Source: Corynebacterium wankanglinii
Lineage (GTDB): Bacteria > Actinomycetota > Actinomycetes > Mycobacteriales > Mycobacteriaceae
Direction of reading: 5' to 3'
Length of the DNA: 64,000 nucleotides
Assembly (NCBI GenBank): GCA_014490595.1
Contig: CP061031.1
Span: forward strand, 1,612,001-1,676,000
Both the position numbers and the translations under genes were made by a program. The notes beneath the pieces were generated by a model. The model ran no database searches, had not been told where the DNA came from, and saw only the letters and a program-made list of their open reading frames with translations. Shown in pieces: positions 51,835-62,325 of the stretch (position 1 is its first letter; every line of letters starts with the position of its first letter).

Positions 51835-52269
51835 TTACGCGGCGATAGGCTCCTCTCCGCCCAATGTCGCACCGTAGAAATCCTCGGCATCAGCCAGCAG
51901 TCGATGCACTACCTCGGCCCCCGGGTCCGACTCGATGCCGGAGGCGACCCTCCCCCGCTGCGCAGAGTAAGCCTGGAATACCTTCGCCCAGCGGGCGCCA
52001 TCCACTCCGGTGAGAGCGAGCTTGTCCCACGCGCTAGTGGGTAGGCGCTTTCTCTTGCGCAGGATGGACGAAGCCGCATTGCGGGCGCCTGCCACCCGAA
52101 GCGCGGCCCGGTAAGCATTCTCCATGGCGAGATCGTGCCGGCCGGCTTCAAAATCATCGTGTGCCTGGGAGATCAGCCCCTCTGCTGCGCTGAGGAATTG
52201 CTCTGCGCGGCCCGACCGCGCTCCCGCCCCGTAAACCGCCCCAGTCGTCGCCGACATCACGCTTGCCAT
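51835..52269 (-). CDS. SAV_6107-type HEPN domain protein
   Basis: A 144-residue, mostly helical protein of the SAV_6107 HEPN family: GRAEQFLSAAEGLISQAHDD, GRHDLAMENAYRAALRVAGA and SILRKRKRLPTSAWDKLALT. The catalytic RxxxxH motif of toxic HEPN RNases is not evident, so I would not call it a toxin. The family is conserved next to the dcw region in actinobacteria; its role is unknown. Confidence 0.85.
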   Translation of the reverse strand: MASVMSATTGAVYGAGARSGRAEQFLSAAEGLISQAHDDFEAGRHDLAMENAYRAALRVAGARNAASSILRKRKRLPTSAWDKLALTGVDGARWAKVFQAYSAQRGRVASGIESDPGAEVVHRLLADAEDFYGATLGGEEPIAA

Positions 52270-52420
52270 TCTCAGTTCCTCCTGATCGCCGTGAAGTTCT
52301 GTTCTCGTGCGGCCACCCTAAAACACCCGTTCGACACCTCCGCACAATCTATGAACATGTGTTCGAATCCTTTTTATGTAAAGTTTCCCGCTGCCACGGT
52401 TCAAGTGCTTCCATTAAGCT

Positions 52421-52984
52421 ATGACTCCAACCATTCAGCGCCTCACCCCCGCCGAGTTCGTCATGCTCGTCCCCGTGCTCGTGGATCTTTACATCGAGGC
52501 CATGGAATACGCCCCGTCGATGCGGCCTCAACGCATCCGAGTGTGGAAGGGCGAAGTGCGCTCTCCTGGATTTACGGCTGTAGCGGCAATAGACGCGAAT
52601 GAAGTGGTGGGCGTCGCTTACGGATTTCTGGGAACGAGGGAGCGCTGGTGGGACCGCCAGCTTGTCCGCGCGATGGAGGAAAACGGTGGGCTCTCTCAGA
52701 TAGATAGGGCCATGCTCCACAACTATTTCGAGGTTGCGGAGGTGCACGTCTCCCCCTCCCGCCAAGGCGACGGCATTGGCTCTCGCCTCCTCGCCGAACT
52801 GTTGCGGGGTGTGCCCGCTCGCTGGGCTCTGTTGTCCACGCCGGAAGTAGCCGGGGAGGCGAACAACGCTTTTAGTTTGTACCGCAAGTTCGGCTTCGTG
52901 GACGTCGCGAGACACTTTTACTACGAAGGCGACAGGCGGCCGTTCGCTATCCTCGCCCTCGATCTGCATAGCTCCACTGGGTAG
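52421..52984 (+). CDS. GNAT family N-acetyltransferase
   Basis: A 187-residue GNAT protein. The acetyl-CoA binding motif A is VAEVHVSPSRQGDGIGSRLL (about 107-126) and motif B ends in NAFSLYRKFGFVDVARHFYY. An N-terminal part with EAMEYAPSMRPQRIRVWKGE could hold the acceptor. Substrate unknown. The same gene precedes idsA-type genes in mycobacteria (Rv2170). Confidence 0.87.
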   Translation: MTPTIQRLTPAEFVMLVPVLVDLYIEAMEYAPSMRPQRIRVWKGEVRSPGFTAVAAIDANEVVGVAYGFLGTRERWWDRQLVRAMEENGGLSQIDRAMLHNYFEVAEVHVSPSRQGDGIGSRLLAELLRGVPARWALLSTPEVAGEANNAFSLYRKFGFVDVARHFYYEGDRRPFAILALDLHSSTG

Positions 52985-53026
52985 GGTTACCTGGGACAGA
53001 CCAATAGGCGCAAGGAGCTAAACAAG

Positions 53027-54115
53027 GTGGCCGTGAAGAATCTGGGTCTCAACGCAGTTCCGCAGCAGGTTGAGCGCGACCTCACTGCATTCTTTACCAA
53101 GCGTGAGGCCGCTGTGGCGCAGATCGGCGAACCAGTTTCCGGCGCGGTGCGCCACCTGCGAGCCTTCGTGCTGGGCGGCGGCAAGCGCATGCGCCCCACG
53201 TACGGTTGGGCGGGGTTCGTTGGCGCCGGCGGCCTTGCGGGCTCCGAGGACCCGGACGCGGTATTGCGTGCGATGAGCTCCCTGGAACTCATCCAAGCGT
53301 GCGCACTCGTGCACGACGACATCATCGACGCCTCCGACACCCGGCGGGGCAACCCCACAGTGCATCGCGCGCTCGAGGCCGAGCATCGCGAGCAGGGCAT
53401 GCACGGCTCAGCCGAGGACTACGGCACGAACGCCGCGATCCTGTTGGGCGACCTCGCGCTTGCGTGGGCAGAAGACATGTGGCGATACTCGGGGGTCTCC
53501 CCCGAGGCGCTCGTGCGAGCGGCGGAACCGTGGGTAGGCATGCGTACGGAAGTCATCGGCGGGCAACTGCTGGACATCATGCTGGAAAGCCTGGGCAGCG
53601 AGTCTGTGGAAATGTCTAACCGCGTCAACCGCTACAAAACCGCCGCCTACACCATTGAACGGCCCCTGCACCTCGGTGCGGCGATCGCGGGAGCAAGCGA
53701 CGAGCTTATCGACGCGTTCCGCGGCTACGGCCGTGACATCGGCATCGCATTCCAGCTGCGAGACGACATGCTCGGAGTGTTCGGCGACCCGGCCGTGACG
53801 GGCAAGCCGGCTGGCGACGACCTCCGGGAAGGCAAACGCACCGAACTGTTCGCCACCGCGCTCGCGATGCTGGAGGAATCCCACCCGGACGGCGCACAAG
53901 AACTGCGGGCCGGCATTGGGCAGGTTGAGGAGGAGGCGGAGCTCCGTCGATTAGCAGAGCTCATCCGCTCAAGCGGTGCCGAGGATGCGGTTGAACAGCG
54001 CATTCAACAACTCACCGCATCGGGTCTCGGCTACCTCGACGGCGCGGGCATCGACGACGCCACCGTGGACGCGCTCACCGTGCTCGCCCGCAAAGCCACC
54101 GACCGGCGGATGTGA
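53027..54115 (+). CDS. idsA: Polyprenyl diphosphate synthase (IdsA/GGPP-type)
   Basis: A trans-isoprenyl diphosphate synthase (GTG start at 53027 with AAGGAG upstream). First Asp-rich motif VHDDIIDASDTRRGNP (about 105-120), second QLRDDMLGVFGDPAVTG; GGKRMRP is the IPP-binding loop. 362 residues. It supplies C15-C20 precursors for polyprenol phosphate, carotenoids or menaquinone; the place before mptA matches M. tuberculosis idsA2. Product length is not determinable by eye. Confidence 0.93.
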   Translation: MAVKNLGLNAVPQQVERDLTAFFTKREAAVAQIGEPVSGAVRHLRAFVLGGGKRMRPTYGWAGFVGAGGLAGSEDPDAVLRAMSSLELIQACALVHDDIIDASDTRRGNPTVHRALEAEHREQGMHGSAEDYGTNAAILLGDLALAWAEDMWRYSGVSPEALVRAAEPWVGMRTEVIGGQLLDIMLESLGSESVEMSNRVNRYKTAAYTIERPLHLGAAIAGASDELIDAFRGYGRDIGIAFQLRDDMLGVFGDPAVTGKPAGDDLREGKRTELFATALAMLEESHPDGAQELRAGIGQVEEEAELRRLAELIRSSGAEDAVEQRIQQLTASGLGYLDGAGIDDATVDALTVLARKATDRRM

Positions 54116-55620
54116 TGCGCCCGCAAAACTTGGGCGTGGTTGCCTGCGCGATGATCGCGGTCGGCTCCTACGGCGCCGGCGCAACCCGCTACCGTGGCGG
54201 CGTGCTGCGCGCCGCGGGCCTGGAGCATTTGTCGTACGGCCACGGACGAGGCCTGATGGACCTGCTGCTTACCGCGGGCATCGTCGGCCTCGTGGCCGCG
54301 TGGGTGGCCATCTGGAAAACTCGCCCCACTGCAGGTGAGATGCGCCGCACAGTGATCTGGTGGGCTGGCACCCTCGCATTCAGCGCGCCGATCTTGTCGC
54401 GAGACGTGTATTCCTACCTCATGCAGGGCGCAATGCTGCGCGACGGATTCGACCCTTATTCCGAAGGCGCGGCCGTGAATCCGGGGCCGTATCTGTGGGA
54501 AGTCTCCCACGATTGGCGCAACACCACCACCCCGTACGGACCACTCCACCTCGGCCTGGGCAAGGCGGTGACCTGGCTTGTCGGCGAGAATGTCACCGCG
54601 GGCCTGGTGGTCTACAGGATGATCGCACTCGCCGGTTTTGCACTGATCGCGTGGGCGGTGCCGCGCATTGCAGCGCAAATCGGCGGCAGTCCCGCGCTCG
54701 CATGGTGGCTCGGTGTGGCCAACCCCGTCATGTTGTTGCACCTTATCGGCGGGATGCATAACGAGGCCGTGATGGTCGGGCTAGTCAGCGCCGGGCTGTT
54801 GTCCTGCCTGCGGCGCCGCTGGTGCACCCCTGGCATCGTCCTAATTGCGCTTGCTGTGTCGCTGAAAGCCACCGCCGCCGTGGCACTACCGTTCGTGGTC
54901 TGGCTGATGGTCAAGCGCCACAGCAGCACCCTTGCGGGCCAGGTGGGCACGCTCGCCGCCTGCGGCGCGTGGGCGCTCACTATCAACGTAGGGGTGATTC
55001 AGGTGGTCACCTGGGTCTCTGGCACCACGTGGGGCTGGCTTGCAGAAATCACCGGCAATTCCAAGGTGATCAATCCGTTGGCCGGGCCCACCCTCGCCGC
55101 CGAGCTGATCACGCCGTTGCTGCAGCTTTTCGACGACACGTTCCGCTACAACACCGCCCTCGCGTGGACCCGCGCAATCTTTTCTGGGCTGATGCTTGCG
55201 GGCTTAGCTGCGGCGTGGTGGATCTTCCGTCCCCGCCGGGGCGAAGCGTACGAGCGGCGCGCCATCGCGGGAACCACCGCCGCCTACACGGTCGCATTCG
55301 CGACCAATGCGGTGACGCTGCCGTGGTATTACGCCTCGATCATTTCGCTGACGGGCACATTCCGCCCCCCGGCCTGGGTGGTGAAGGTGACCGTAGGTGC
55401 GTCGATAGTCGTGGCCTTGGCGTTTCAGGGCAGCGGCAACCACCGCCTTTACGACGCATGGTTTCTCGCCCTCGCCACGATCGCCGCTGTTGTTGCCGTG
55501 GAGTGGCTATTCAGGGATACCCCTAGAATGCCATCGCCTGAGCGCGGCGAATTACCTCACGGGCCTTTTGGCCGTGCAGAGCATCCACAGGACGCCCCGG
55601 CAGCGACTCGTCCGGCGTAA
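54115..55620 (+). CDS. mptA: Alpha-1,6-mannosyltransferase MptA, probable lost stop near 55526
   Basis: MptA extends the mannan core of lipomannan and lipoarabinomannan using polyprenyl-phosphate mannose on the outer face of the membrane. It is a polytopic GT-C protein (about 13 hydrophobic segments) with the acidic loop PILSRDVYSYLMQGAMLRDG and DPYSEGAA, TTPYGPLHLGLGKAV and HNEAVMVGLVSAG. ATG 54115 overlaps the idsA stop (TGATG). After WLFRDTP the frame runs 31 residues into the opposite gene; adding one C to 55520-55523 places TAG at 55524-55526, giving 470 residues and a junction where both genes end on CTAG. The listed end is the frame as read. Confidence 0.88.
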   Translation: MRPQNLGVVACAMIAVGSYGAGATRYRGGVLRAAGLEHLSYGHGRGLMDLLLTAGIVGLVAAWVAIWKTRPTAGEMRRTVIWWAGTLAFSAPILSRDVYSYLMQGAMLRDGFDPYSEGAAVNPGPYLWEVSHDWRNTTTPYGPLHLGLGKAVTWLVGENVTAGLVVYRMIALAGFALIAWAVPRIAAQIGGSPALAWWLGVANPVMLLHLIGGMHNEAVMVGLVSAGLLSCLRRRWCTPGIVLIALAVSLKATAAVALPFVVWLMVKRHSSTLAGQVGTLAACGAWALTINVGVIQVVTWVSGTTWGWLAEITGNSKVINPLAGPTLAAELITPLLQLFDDTFRYNTALAWTRAIFSGLMLAGLAAAWWIFRPRRGEAYERRAIAGTTAAYTVAFATNAVTLPWYYASIISLTGTFRPPAWVVKVTVGASIVVALAFQGSGNHRLYDAWFLALATIAAVVAVEWLFRDTPRMPSPERGELPHGPFGRAEHPQDAPAATRPA

Positions 55621-55885
55621 ACAGGAAAGTTAAGATCTCCTCCGCATTGAAGCCGCCGTCGTAGAGCACGGTAATAGCACCGGAGACGAACTTGCTCAGG
55701 CCGTCATCGCCGAGCAGGCTTTCCGGGATCACCTTCTTGCCGTTTTTGACCCAATGCACCAGCTTCTGCGCACCGATGTAATCGTGCACCTTGGTCACGG
55801 GGACGTCGAGGGCCTCCGCGACATCGGGGAAAGACAGTAGGGTTTCGCCGCTGAGCAATTGCTTGAGATGTGTTTGTGCACTCAC
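55523..55885 (-). CDS. Rv2175c-like DNA-binding protein, PknL partner
   Basis: A winged helix-turn-helix DNA-binding protein: LLSFPDVAEALDVPVTKVHD, HWVKNGKKVIPESLLGDD and the conserved end RPVDALHGQKAREVIRRAQA. In mycobacteria its homologue is phosphorylated by PknL at an N-terminal threonine. GTG 55885 lies eight bases after TAGAAT and gives 120 residues; ATG 55912 would add nine residues including an SPT motif with Thr9 but overlaps the pknL ATG. It is divergent from pknL. Confidence 0.88.
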   Translation of the reverse strand: MSAQTHLKQLLSGETLLSFPDVAEALDVPVTKVHDYIGAQKLVHWVKNGKKVIPESLLGDDGLSKFVSGAITVLYDGGFNAEEILTFLFTPDESLPGRPVDALHGQKAREVIRRAQAMAF

Positions 55886-55893
55886 GGTCGGCG

Positions 55894-55903
55894 ATTCTAC
55901 TCT
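55894..55903. promoter_or_regulatory. Overlapping divergent -10 elements for pknL and its neighbour
   Basis: TACTCT (55898-55903, plus) is seven bases from the pknL ATG at 55911; TAGAAT (55899-55894, minus) is eight bases from the GTG at 55885. The two hexamers share a TA step on opposite strands, giving two back-to-back leaderless starts within 30 bp. Confidence 0.5.
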
Positions 55904-55910
55904 GGAGCCC

Positions 55911-57194
55911 ATGGCAAGCTTAAGTGCAGGCACGACGCTGGACGGGCGCTACGTCGTCGACCGCCCGATCGCGCGCGGCGGCATGGCCACCGTCTACCGC
56001 TGCGTGGACGCCAGGCTGGGCCGTGAGGTCGCGGCGAAAGTGATGCACGAACAGTTCGTCCACGACGATGTCTTCCGCGATCGGTTCCGGCGCGAGGCGC
56101 GCGCGATGGCCCAGCTCAGCCACCCGAATTTGGTAAACGTCTACGACTTCTCTGCCTCTGGCGGGGAGGTTTTTCTGATCATGGAGCTCATCACAGGCGG
56201 CACCCTCCGTGAGCTGCTCGCCGAGCGCGGCCCCATGCCCCCTCACGCTGCAGCGGCGGTGATGCGGGGAATGCTCACCGGCCTGTCCGTGGCCCACGCA
56301 AAAGGGATGGTGCACCGCGACATCAAGCCGGACAACGTGCTCATCGACGCGTCCAGCCGCGTCAAGCTGTCCGACTTCGGCTTGGTGCGCGCCGCCGCGG
56401 AAACACCCCAGTCCACTGATCAGATTGTGGGCACCGTGGCCTATCTGTCGCCGGAGCAGGTCGACGGTAGCCCGATCACCGCTGCGTCCGACGTCTATTC
56501 CGCCGGCATCGTGCTTTTCGAGCTCCTCACCGGCCGCACCCCATTCAGCGGCGATACCCCGCTCGCCCACGCCTACGCGCGGTTGCGCGCTGATGTTCCC
56601 GCGCCGTCTTCGCTGATCGCTGGTGTGCCCAAGCTTTTCGACGAATTGGTGGCCACCGCAACCGCCCGCAACCCCCGCGACCGGTTCCACGACGCATCGG
56701 ATTTCCTCGCAGCACTCGACGATGTCGCCCGCGAGCTACGACTGCCCGCTTACACCGTGCCGGTACCGCGCAACTCCGCCGCCCACAGAGCTGCCGAGTT
56801 CCCCACCAACTTTGGTCTGGCGGCCGGGGCCACCGCTAGCGCCGCCAGCGCTGGGTCAGCGCGCGCGGCCCAGCAACGCCTTTTCCCCGGCGACGATGCC
56901 CCCACCAGGGTCTCTCCCGCCGCCGCGAGGCCTGCCCAGCCTGCGCCAACCCCGTCGCGGGGCCAGTGGCCGGCAGCTGCGCCCGGCCGTGGCCCTGCGC
57001 CCGTACCCGCACCAGCACCGCAGCCCCGCCCACAACGCCCCGCGGGCAAGCCGGTATCGAACCGCTCCGCAATCGGCGTTGCCCTTTACACAGTCGTCGT
57101 CATCGTCGTTGTGGTGGCAGTGGGGTTGGGGGCCTGGTGGTTCGGCTCCGGCATGTACGGCGAGATCCCAGAGATTATCGTCCCGCGGGCATAA
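55911..57194 (+). CDS. pknL: Ser/Thr protein kinase PknL
   Basis: A membrane-anchored Hanks-type kinase of 427 residues. Gly loop RPIARGGMATVYRC, ATP lysine Lys43 (VAAKVMHE), catalytic Asp137 in VHRDIKPDNVLID, DFG Asp155 and SPEQVDGSPITAASDVYSAG. A Pro/Ala-rich juxtamembrane linker (about 290-385) leads to one helix (about 388-411, VVVIVVVVAVGLGAWWFG) and a short outer tail; there are no PASTA repeats, as in PknL. It is predicted to phosphorylate the DNA-binding neighbour. Confidence 0.94.
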   Translation: MASLSAGTTLDGRYVVDRPIARGGMATVYRCVDARLGREVAAKVMHEQFVHDDVFRDRFRREARAMAQLSHPNLVNVYDFSASGGEVFLIMELITGGTLRELLAERGPMPPHAAAAVMRGMLTGLSVAHAKGMVHRDIKPDNVLIDASSRVKLSDFGLVRAAAETPQSTDQIVGTVAYLSPEQVDGSPITAASDVYSAGIVLFELLTGRTPFSGDTPLAHAYARLRADVPAPSSLIAGVPKLFDELVATATARNPRDRFHDASDFLAALDDVARELRLPAYTVPVPRNSAAHRAAEFPTNFGLAAGATASAASAGSARAAQQRLFPGDDAPTRVSPAAARPAQPAPTPSRGQWPAAAPGRGPAPVPAPAPQPRPQRPAGKPVSNRSAIGVALYTVVVIVVVVAVGLGAWWFGSGMYGEIPEIIVPRA

Positions 57195-57275
57195 ATCGCC
57201 GGGCGAGATCGCACCCGCCGACTACGCAGGCGCCGACCATGCGACGGCATAGCCAGCGCCGCTTCGAAGTGGTAC

Positions 57276-58694
<1,419 letters not shown>

Positions 58695-58744
58695 CTACAA
58701 CAGTTTTCACCTGCAAGTTCCCAAATTGTGACGGCGGCGTCTCA

Positions 58745-59254
58745 CTATTTGGACACTTTGCCGGAGGCGTCGATAGGCAACGCTTCGACGCACACCCGGA
58801 ATTTGCGCAGGTTGTGGCGAGCATCCACGAGCGCGTCGTGGTTGCCGTCGGGCACCTTAGGCAACCGCGGCCGCCCCGCCATCTGCCAATACTGCTTCAG
58901 CTCGCGGGTGTAGCGCGGCAAATCTTTCGGCAGGCCGGCCATGTCGCCCCACAGTTGTGCGAACACGACGTGGTCGTAGGCGCCGACCCACGCCCACAGC
59001 TCCGGTGTGCCGTGGCCTGCAGTGAGAAAGGCGTGCGCCTCTTCTCGGATCTGGCGCAACGGCTTCCAGGCGGGGTGGGAAGCACGGGGAAGCTTGTCCA
59101 GCACGTTCTCACGCACCCATTCGTTGGCACGGGACGCGTCGAATTCCGTGCTCACTGCGTAAAACTCCCGCCCGTCCTCAGCGACGATGCCGATGGAGAC
59201 GAGTTCAATGGTGGAGCCGTCCTCTATGAACTCTGTGTCGTAGAAGTACCGCAT
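58745..59254 (-). CDS. 3'-5' exoribonuclease (Rv2179c-like, DEDDh)
   Basis: A 169-residue exoribonuclease of the Rv2179c family. Catalytic residues are in YFYDTEFIEDGSTIELVSIG (Asp6, Glu8), AWVGAYDHVVFAQLWGDM and GNHDALVDARHNLRKF. No signal peptide. It abuts a small membrane-protein gene and likely acts in RNA turnover. Confidence 0.9.
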   Translation of the reverse strand: MRYFYDTEFIEDGSTIELVSIGIVAEDGREFYAVSTEFDASRANEWVRENVLDKLPRASHPAWKPLRQIREEAHAFLTAGHGTPELWAWVGAYDHVVFAQLWGDMAGLPKDLPRYTRELKQYWQMAGRPRLPKVPDGNHDALVDARHNLRKFRVCVEALPIDASGKVSK

Positions 59255-59470
59255 CTATTTGCGCTGCTCCGCCCGGATGTCGTCCAGCAGCTCGCGTCTC
59301 GACGGCCCCTTCGGGCCCCCGCCGCGACGGGGCCAAAACATCACAGCCGCGACAGCGAGCACGGCCAGCGGCCCGGCCAGCTTAGGGTGCCAGCCCGCCT
59401 GCGACGCAACTAAGTACAGTGCCACGATGACGGCAACGAGGCCGAAGCGGATCATCAGGGGTTTGTTCAC
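59255..59470 (-). CDS. Small membrane protein
   Basis: A 71-residue protein with two hydrophobic segments (about 6-23, MIRFGLVAVIVALYLVAS, and 31-46, AGPLAVLAVAAVMFWP) and a basic tail ending RRELLDDIRAEQRK. It overlaps the plsC-like gene by four bases (ATGA) and abuts the exoribonuclease gene. Function unknown. Confidence 0.78.
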   Translation of the reverse strand: MNKPLMIRFGLVAVIVALYLVASQAGWHPKLAGPLAVLAVAAVMFWPRRGGGPKGPSRRELLDDIRAEQRK

Positions 59471-60195
59471 GGGCGTGCCTCCTCCGGGTACTCCCCCGTC
59501 TCCTCCAAAGCTTTCTTCACATCAGAGGCGTAAACGTCGACGTAATCTTCCCCCACCATCTCGGCCAAGCGGCGCATGCAATAGTCCGTGAACGGGCGCA
59601 TGACTTCCCGCGAATCGGGGTCGTACCCGTGCTCCTCGGCCCACGCTCGTGGGTCTATCGGCTCGGATACCTTGATACGCACCTTGACGGGCCGAGGAAT
59701 CTTCGTCCCAATCGGGTTGGCCTTGCCGGAGCCGATCATGCCAATCAACATGACCGGAGCGCCCGTCGGCATTGCGATGCGCGCGACACCGGTTCGCCCC
59801 CTGTACACGCGGCCGTCCGGGGAGCGCGTGCCCTCCGGGTAGATGCCGAAAAGGTCGCCCTTGCTCAGGACGCTCTCGGCAGCAGACTGCAGCGCGTCAC
59901 CCGCATCTTTCGCCCCACGGTCCACGGGAATTTGGCCAACGGAGGAGAAGAAGAACTTCTGCACCCGGCCCGACAAACCGGGAGTCGTGAAATACTCCTT
60001 TTTCGCCGGGAACGTAATCTGCCGGCGCACGAGGAGCGGCAGGTAGAACGAGTCCAATACCGCCTGGTGGTTAGAGACGAGGATCCCGGCTCCGTGCTCC
60101 GGAATGTTTTCCGCTCCCTCGATGGTGGGGCGGTTCCACACCAGCAGCGGCGGCCCGAGGAGAATTTTGAACAGGGAGTACCACTTGTTGTTCAT
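59467..60195 (-). CDS. PlsC-type 1-acylglycerol-3-phosphate acyltransferase
   Basis: A 242-residue acyltransferase of phospholipid synthesis. Motif I NHQAVLD (HxxxxD), motif III YPEGTRSPDG and GRTGVARIAMPTGAPVMLI are present. A close homologue (Rv2182c) acts in the same neighbourhood. Membrane-associated through an N-terminal amphipathic region (KWYSLFKILLGPPLLVWN). It follows glk by 13 bases. Confidence 0.88.
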   Translation of the reverse strand: MNNKWYSLFKILLGPPLLVWNRPTIEGAENIPEHGAGILVSNHQAVLDSFYLPLLVRRQITFPAKKEYFTTPGLSGRVQKFFFSSVGQIPVDRGAKDAGDALQSAAESVLSKGDLFGIYPEGTRSPDGRVYRGRTGVARIAMPTGAPVMLIGMIGSGKANPIGTKIPRPVKVRIKVSEPIDPRAWAEEHGYDPDSREVMRPFTDYCMRRLAEMVGEDYVDVYASDVKKALEETGEYPEEARP

Positions 60196-60208
60196 CGTTG
60201 CTCGCCTT

Positions 60209-61162
60209 CTACAGCAGTTCCCGGGCCAAATCAGCGACCCCGATCATACCCGCCCGCGATCCCAGCTCAGCGCAAAGGATCTCTGGCAGTGGGCGGTAAC
60301 CAGCCCCGACGATGTTTGCCTCCATGGACCTCTGCGCGCTGAGGAGGAACAGATCCGCATCCTCGCTCACACCACCACCGAGCACAATTTGTGCCGGGTC
60401 GAGTACATCCGCGACGATGGCCAGCCCACGCCCGAGCCACGTGGAAAAACTCTCCAGTGCCGCGAGGCCCAGCTGGTCGCCGTCACGCGCCGCCGCCATG
60501 ATGTCGTGGCCGCTTGCACGCTTCTCGACAACCGCTCGGTACACCCCCGAATCTTTAAAACTGCCCTTGGTGGCGATATCGATCGCACAATCCACCAACG
60601 ACGTCCCGGAAGCGTACCTCTCCAGGCACCCCTGCTTGCCGCATGAGCACGCACGCCCGCCTGGCACGACCGTGATGTGGCCGAACTCGGGCGCGGTACC
60701 GAACGCCCCCCGGTAGATCTCCCCGCGGTGCATGAGGGTCGCGCCGATGCCGGTGCCCACCGCGAAAAACACCCACGTGTCCAGGTCACGGCCAGCGCCG
60801 TAGCGGTACTCACCCCACGCCGCAGAGTTCGCGTCGTGCTCCAACCGCACGGGTAAGCCGAGCGCCGCCTCAAGATCCCGGCGCACCGGCTGGTCATCGC
60901 GCCACGCCAGGTGGGGCGCGAAACGTACGACTTCACACGCCGGATCCAAGAAACCGGCGACAGCAACCCCCACCGCGCCGATATCGTGCTGCGCCCGCAG
61001 CTCCCCCACCATCTCCACAATCATCTGCGTCAGCCCCTCCGCGTCGTGCGGCGTGCGGGTGCTGAGAGAGTCCACGATCGCACCGTCCCGGTCCACTACG
61101 GCAGCGCGGGCGTTTGTGCCGCCGATGTCGAAACCGACGGTCATCCGTGAGTGAGCAACCAT
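60209..61162 (-). CDS. glk: ROK-family glucokinase
   Basis: Phosphorylates glucose with ATP. GFDIGGTNARAAVVDRDGAI is the ATP motif, LEHDANSAAWGEYRYGAGRD has the catalytic Asp, and zinc ligands are in CSCGKQGCLERYASGTSL. 317 residues from ATG 61162; ATG 61144 (MTVGFDIGG) would be the shorter start. Highly similar by eye to corynebacterial Glk. It follows pimB' by 11 bases. Confidence 0.93.
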   Translation of the reverse strand: MVAHSRMTVGFDIGGTNARAAVVDRDGAIVDSLSTRTPHDAEGLTQMIVEMVGELRAQHDIGAVGVAVAGFLDPACEVVRFAPHLAWRDDQPVRRDLEAALGLPVRLEHDANSAAWGEYRYGAGRDLDTWVFFAVGTGIGATLMHRGEIYRGAFGTAPEFGHITVVPGGRACSCGKQGCLERYASGTSLVDCAIDIATKGSFKDSGVYRAVVEKRASGHDIMAAARDGDQLGLAALESFSTWLGRGLAIVADVLDPAQIVLGGGVSEDADLFLLSAQRSMEANIVGAGYRPLPEILCAELGSRAGMIGVADLARELL

Positions 61163-61173
61163 GAAACGGCAGT

Positions 61174-62325
61174 CTAGTCCGCTTCTGCCTGAGCTCCGCA
61201 TAGTCCAGCCAGCCGTGCCCCGAGCACCTCCCACGAGAAATGCTGCGCCACGTGCGCCCGACCGGCGCGGCCCATGCGGGTGCGCCGTTGGTCGTCGGCA
61301 AGCAGCTGCGAAATGGCCTCGGCAACCGCGTCGCTGTCGTGGCCATCCACGACTATGCCGGTCTCCGCAGTCACCGTCTCCGGGGCTCCGCCCGATCGTC
61401 CCGCGACGACAGGAACGCCGCATGCCTGGGCCTCGAGGTACACAATGCCCAACCCCTCCACGTCCAAGCCGCCGAGACGGGTGCGCGCGGGCATAGCGAA
61501 AACATCCGCGGCCGCCACAACGTCTCGCAGGCGCTCGCGCGGCACCGCACCCATGAAGATGACGCCGTCCCCGGCGATCGCCCGAAGCCGCCGCTCGTAA
61601 GGACCGGACCCAACGATAACCAGCCGGGCGTTCCGCGCTTGCCGACGCACCTCCGGCAGCGCACGAATCAGCGCGTCCTGCCCCTTCCTGGCAACGAGGC
61701 GCGAAGAGCAGACGATCAGCGGATCGGCCCCAACGCCGAGACGTTTGCGGGTGGCCGCCCGCTCAGCCGCGGCAGCGGGCCGAAAGAACTCGGTGTCCAC
61801 GCCCGACGGCAGCGCCACAAAGCGGGGATGGTCACCAAACGCCGGGCGGAGGCGGTGGAGCGTGTAGTCCGAGATGTACGTGACGGCGTCGGTGCTGCGG
61901 CCGATCGCACGCAGGATGCTGCGCCCGACAGGCAGCTTCGCCCACCCAGCCTCATGGCCGTGCGTGGAAGCGACAACGTTTGAGGCCCCTGCGCGCTTGG
62001 CGGCCGCCCCCATCAGTGCAAGAGGCGCGGCCGCACCGAACCAGACCGTGTCAATGTGGTACAGGCGGACCAGCCGCTGGAGCTCACGCACAGTCGCAGG
62101 GGTCGGCAGCATAACCCGGTGAGGCCAACGCACCACGGTGTAGGGCACGGTTTGGTCCCACTCGCCGGCCGTTAACGCATCCTGCACGGACGCGAACACG
62201 ACGAGCGAATCCGGCCCCTCCCGCCGAGCCAGCTCTGCGGCGAAGTCGCGCAAATACGACTGAATCCCACCCATAGTGGGCGGGAAGTCGTTGGTGACAA
62301 GGAGCGTCCTAATAGCGCACAGCAC
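61174..62325 (-). CDS. pimB: GT4 mannosyltransferase PimB'
   Basis: PimB' adds the second mannose to phosphatidylinositol monomannoside, making PIM2. The GT-B enzyme opens with TLLVTNDFPPTMGGIQSYL, has SSRLVARKGQDALIRALPEV and the donor-binding PARTRLGGLDVEGLGIVYLE followed by AQACGVPVVAGRSGGAPETV, all PimB' features. 383 residues. ATG 62325 lies 17 bases inside the upstream hydrolase gene. Confidence 0.93.
   Translation of the reverse strand: MLCAIRTLLVTNDFPPTMGGIQSYLRDFAAELARREGPDSLVVFASVQDALTAGEWDQTVPYTVVRWPHRVMLPTPATVRELQRLVRLYHIDTVWFGAAAPLALMGAAAKRAGASNVVASTHGHEAGWAKLPVGRSILRAIGRSTDAVTYISDYTLHRLRPAFGDHPRFVALPSGVDTEFFRPAAAAERAATRKRLGVGADPLIVCSSRLVARKGQDALIRALPEVRRQARNARLVIVGSGPYERRLRAIAGDGVIFMGAVPRERLRDVVAAADVFAMPARTRLGGLDVEGLGIVYLEAQACGVPVVAGRSGGAPETVTAETGIVVDGHDSDAVAEAISQLLADDQRRTRMGRAGRAHVAQHFSWEVLGARLAGLCGAQAEAD

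Noticed and set aside
51835..52269. HEPN toxin of a toxin-antitoxin pair
   Set aside because: No RxxxxH catalytic motif, no nucleotidyltransferase partner, and the SAV_6107 family is a conserved housekeeping neighbour of the dcw region.
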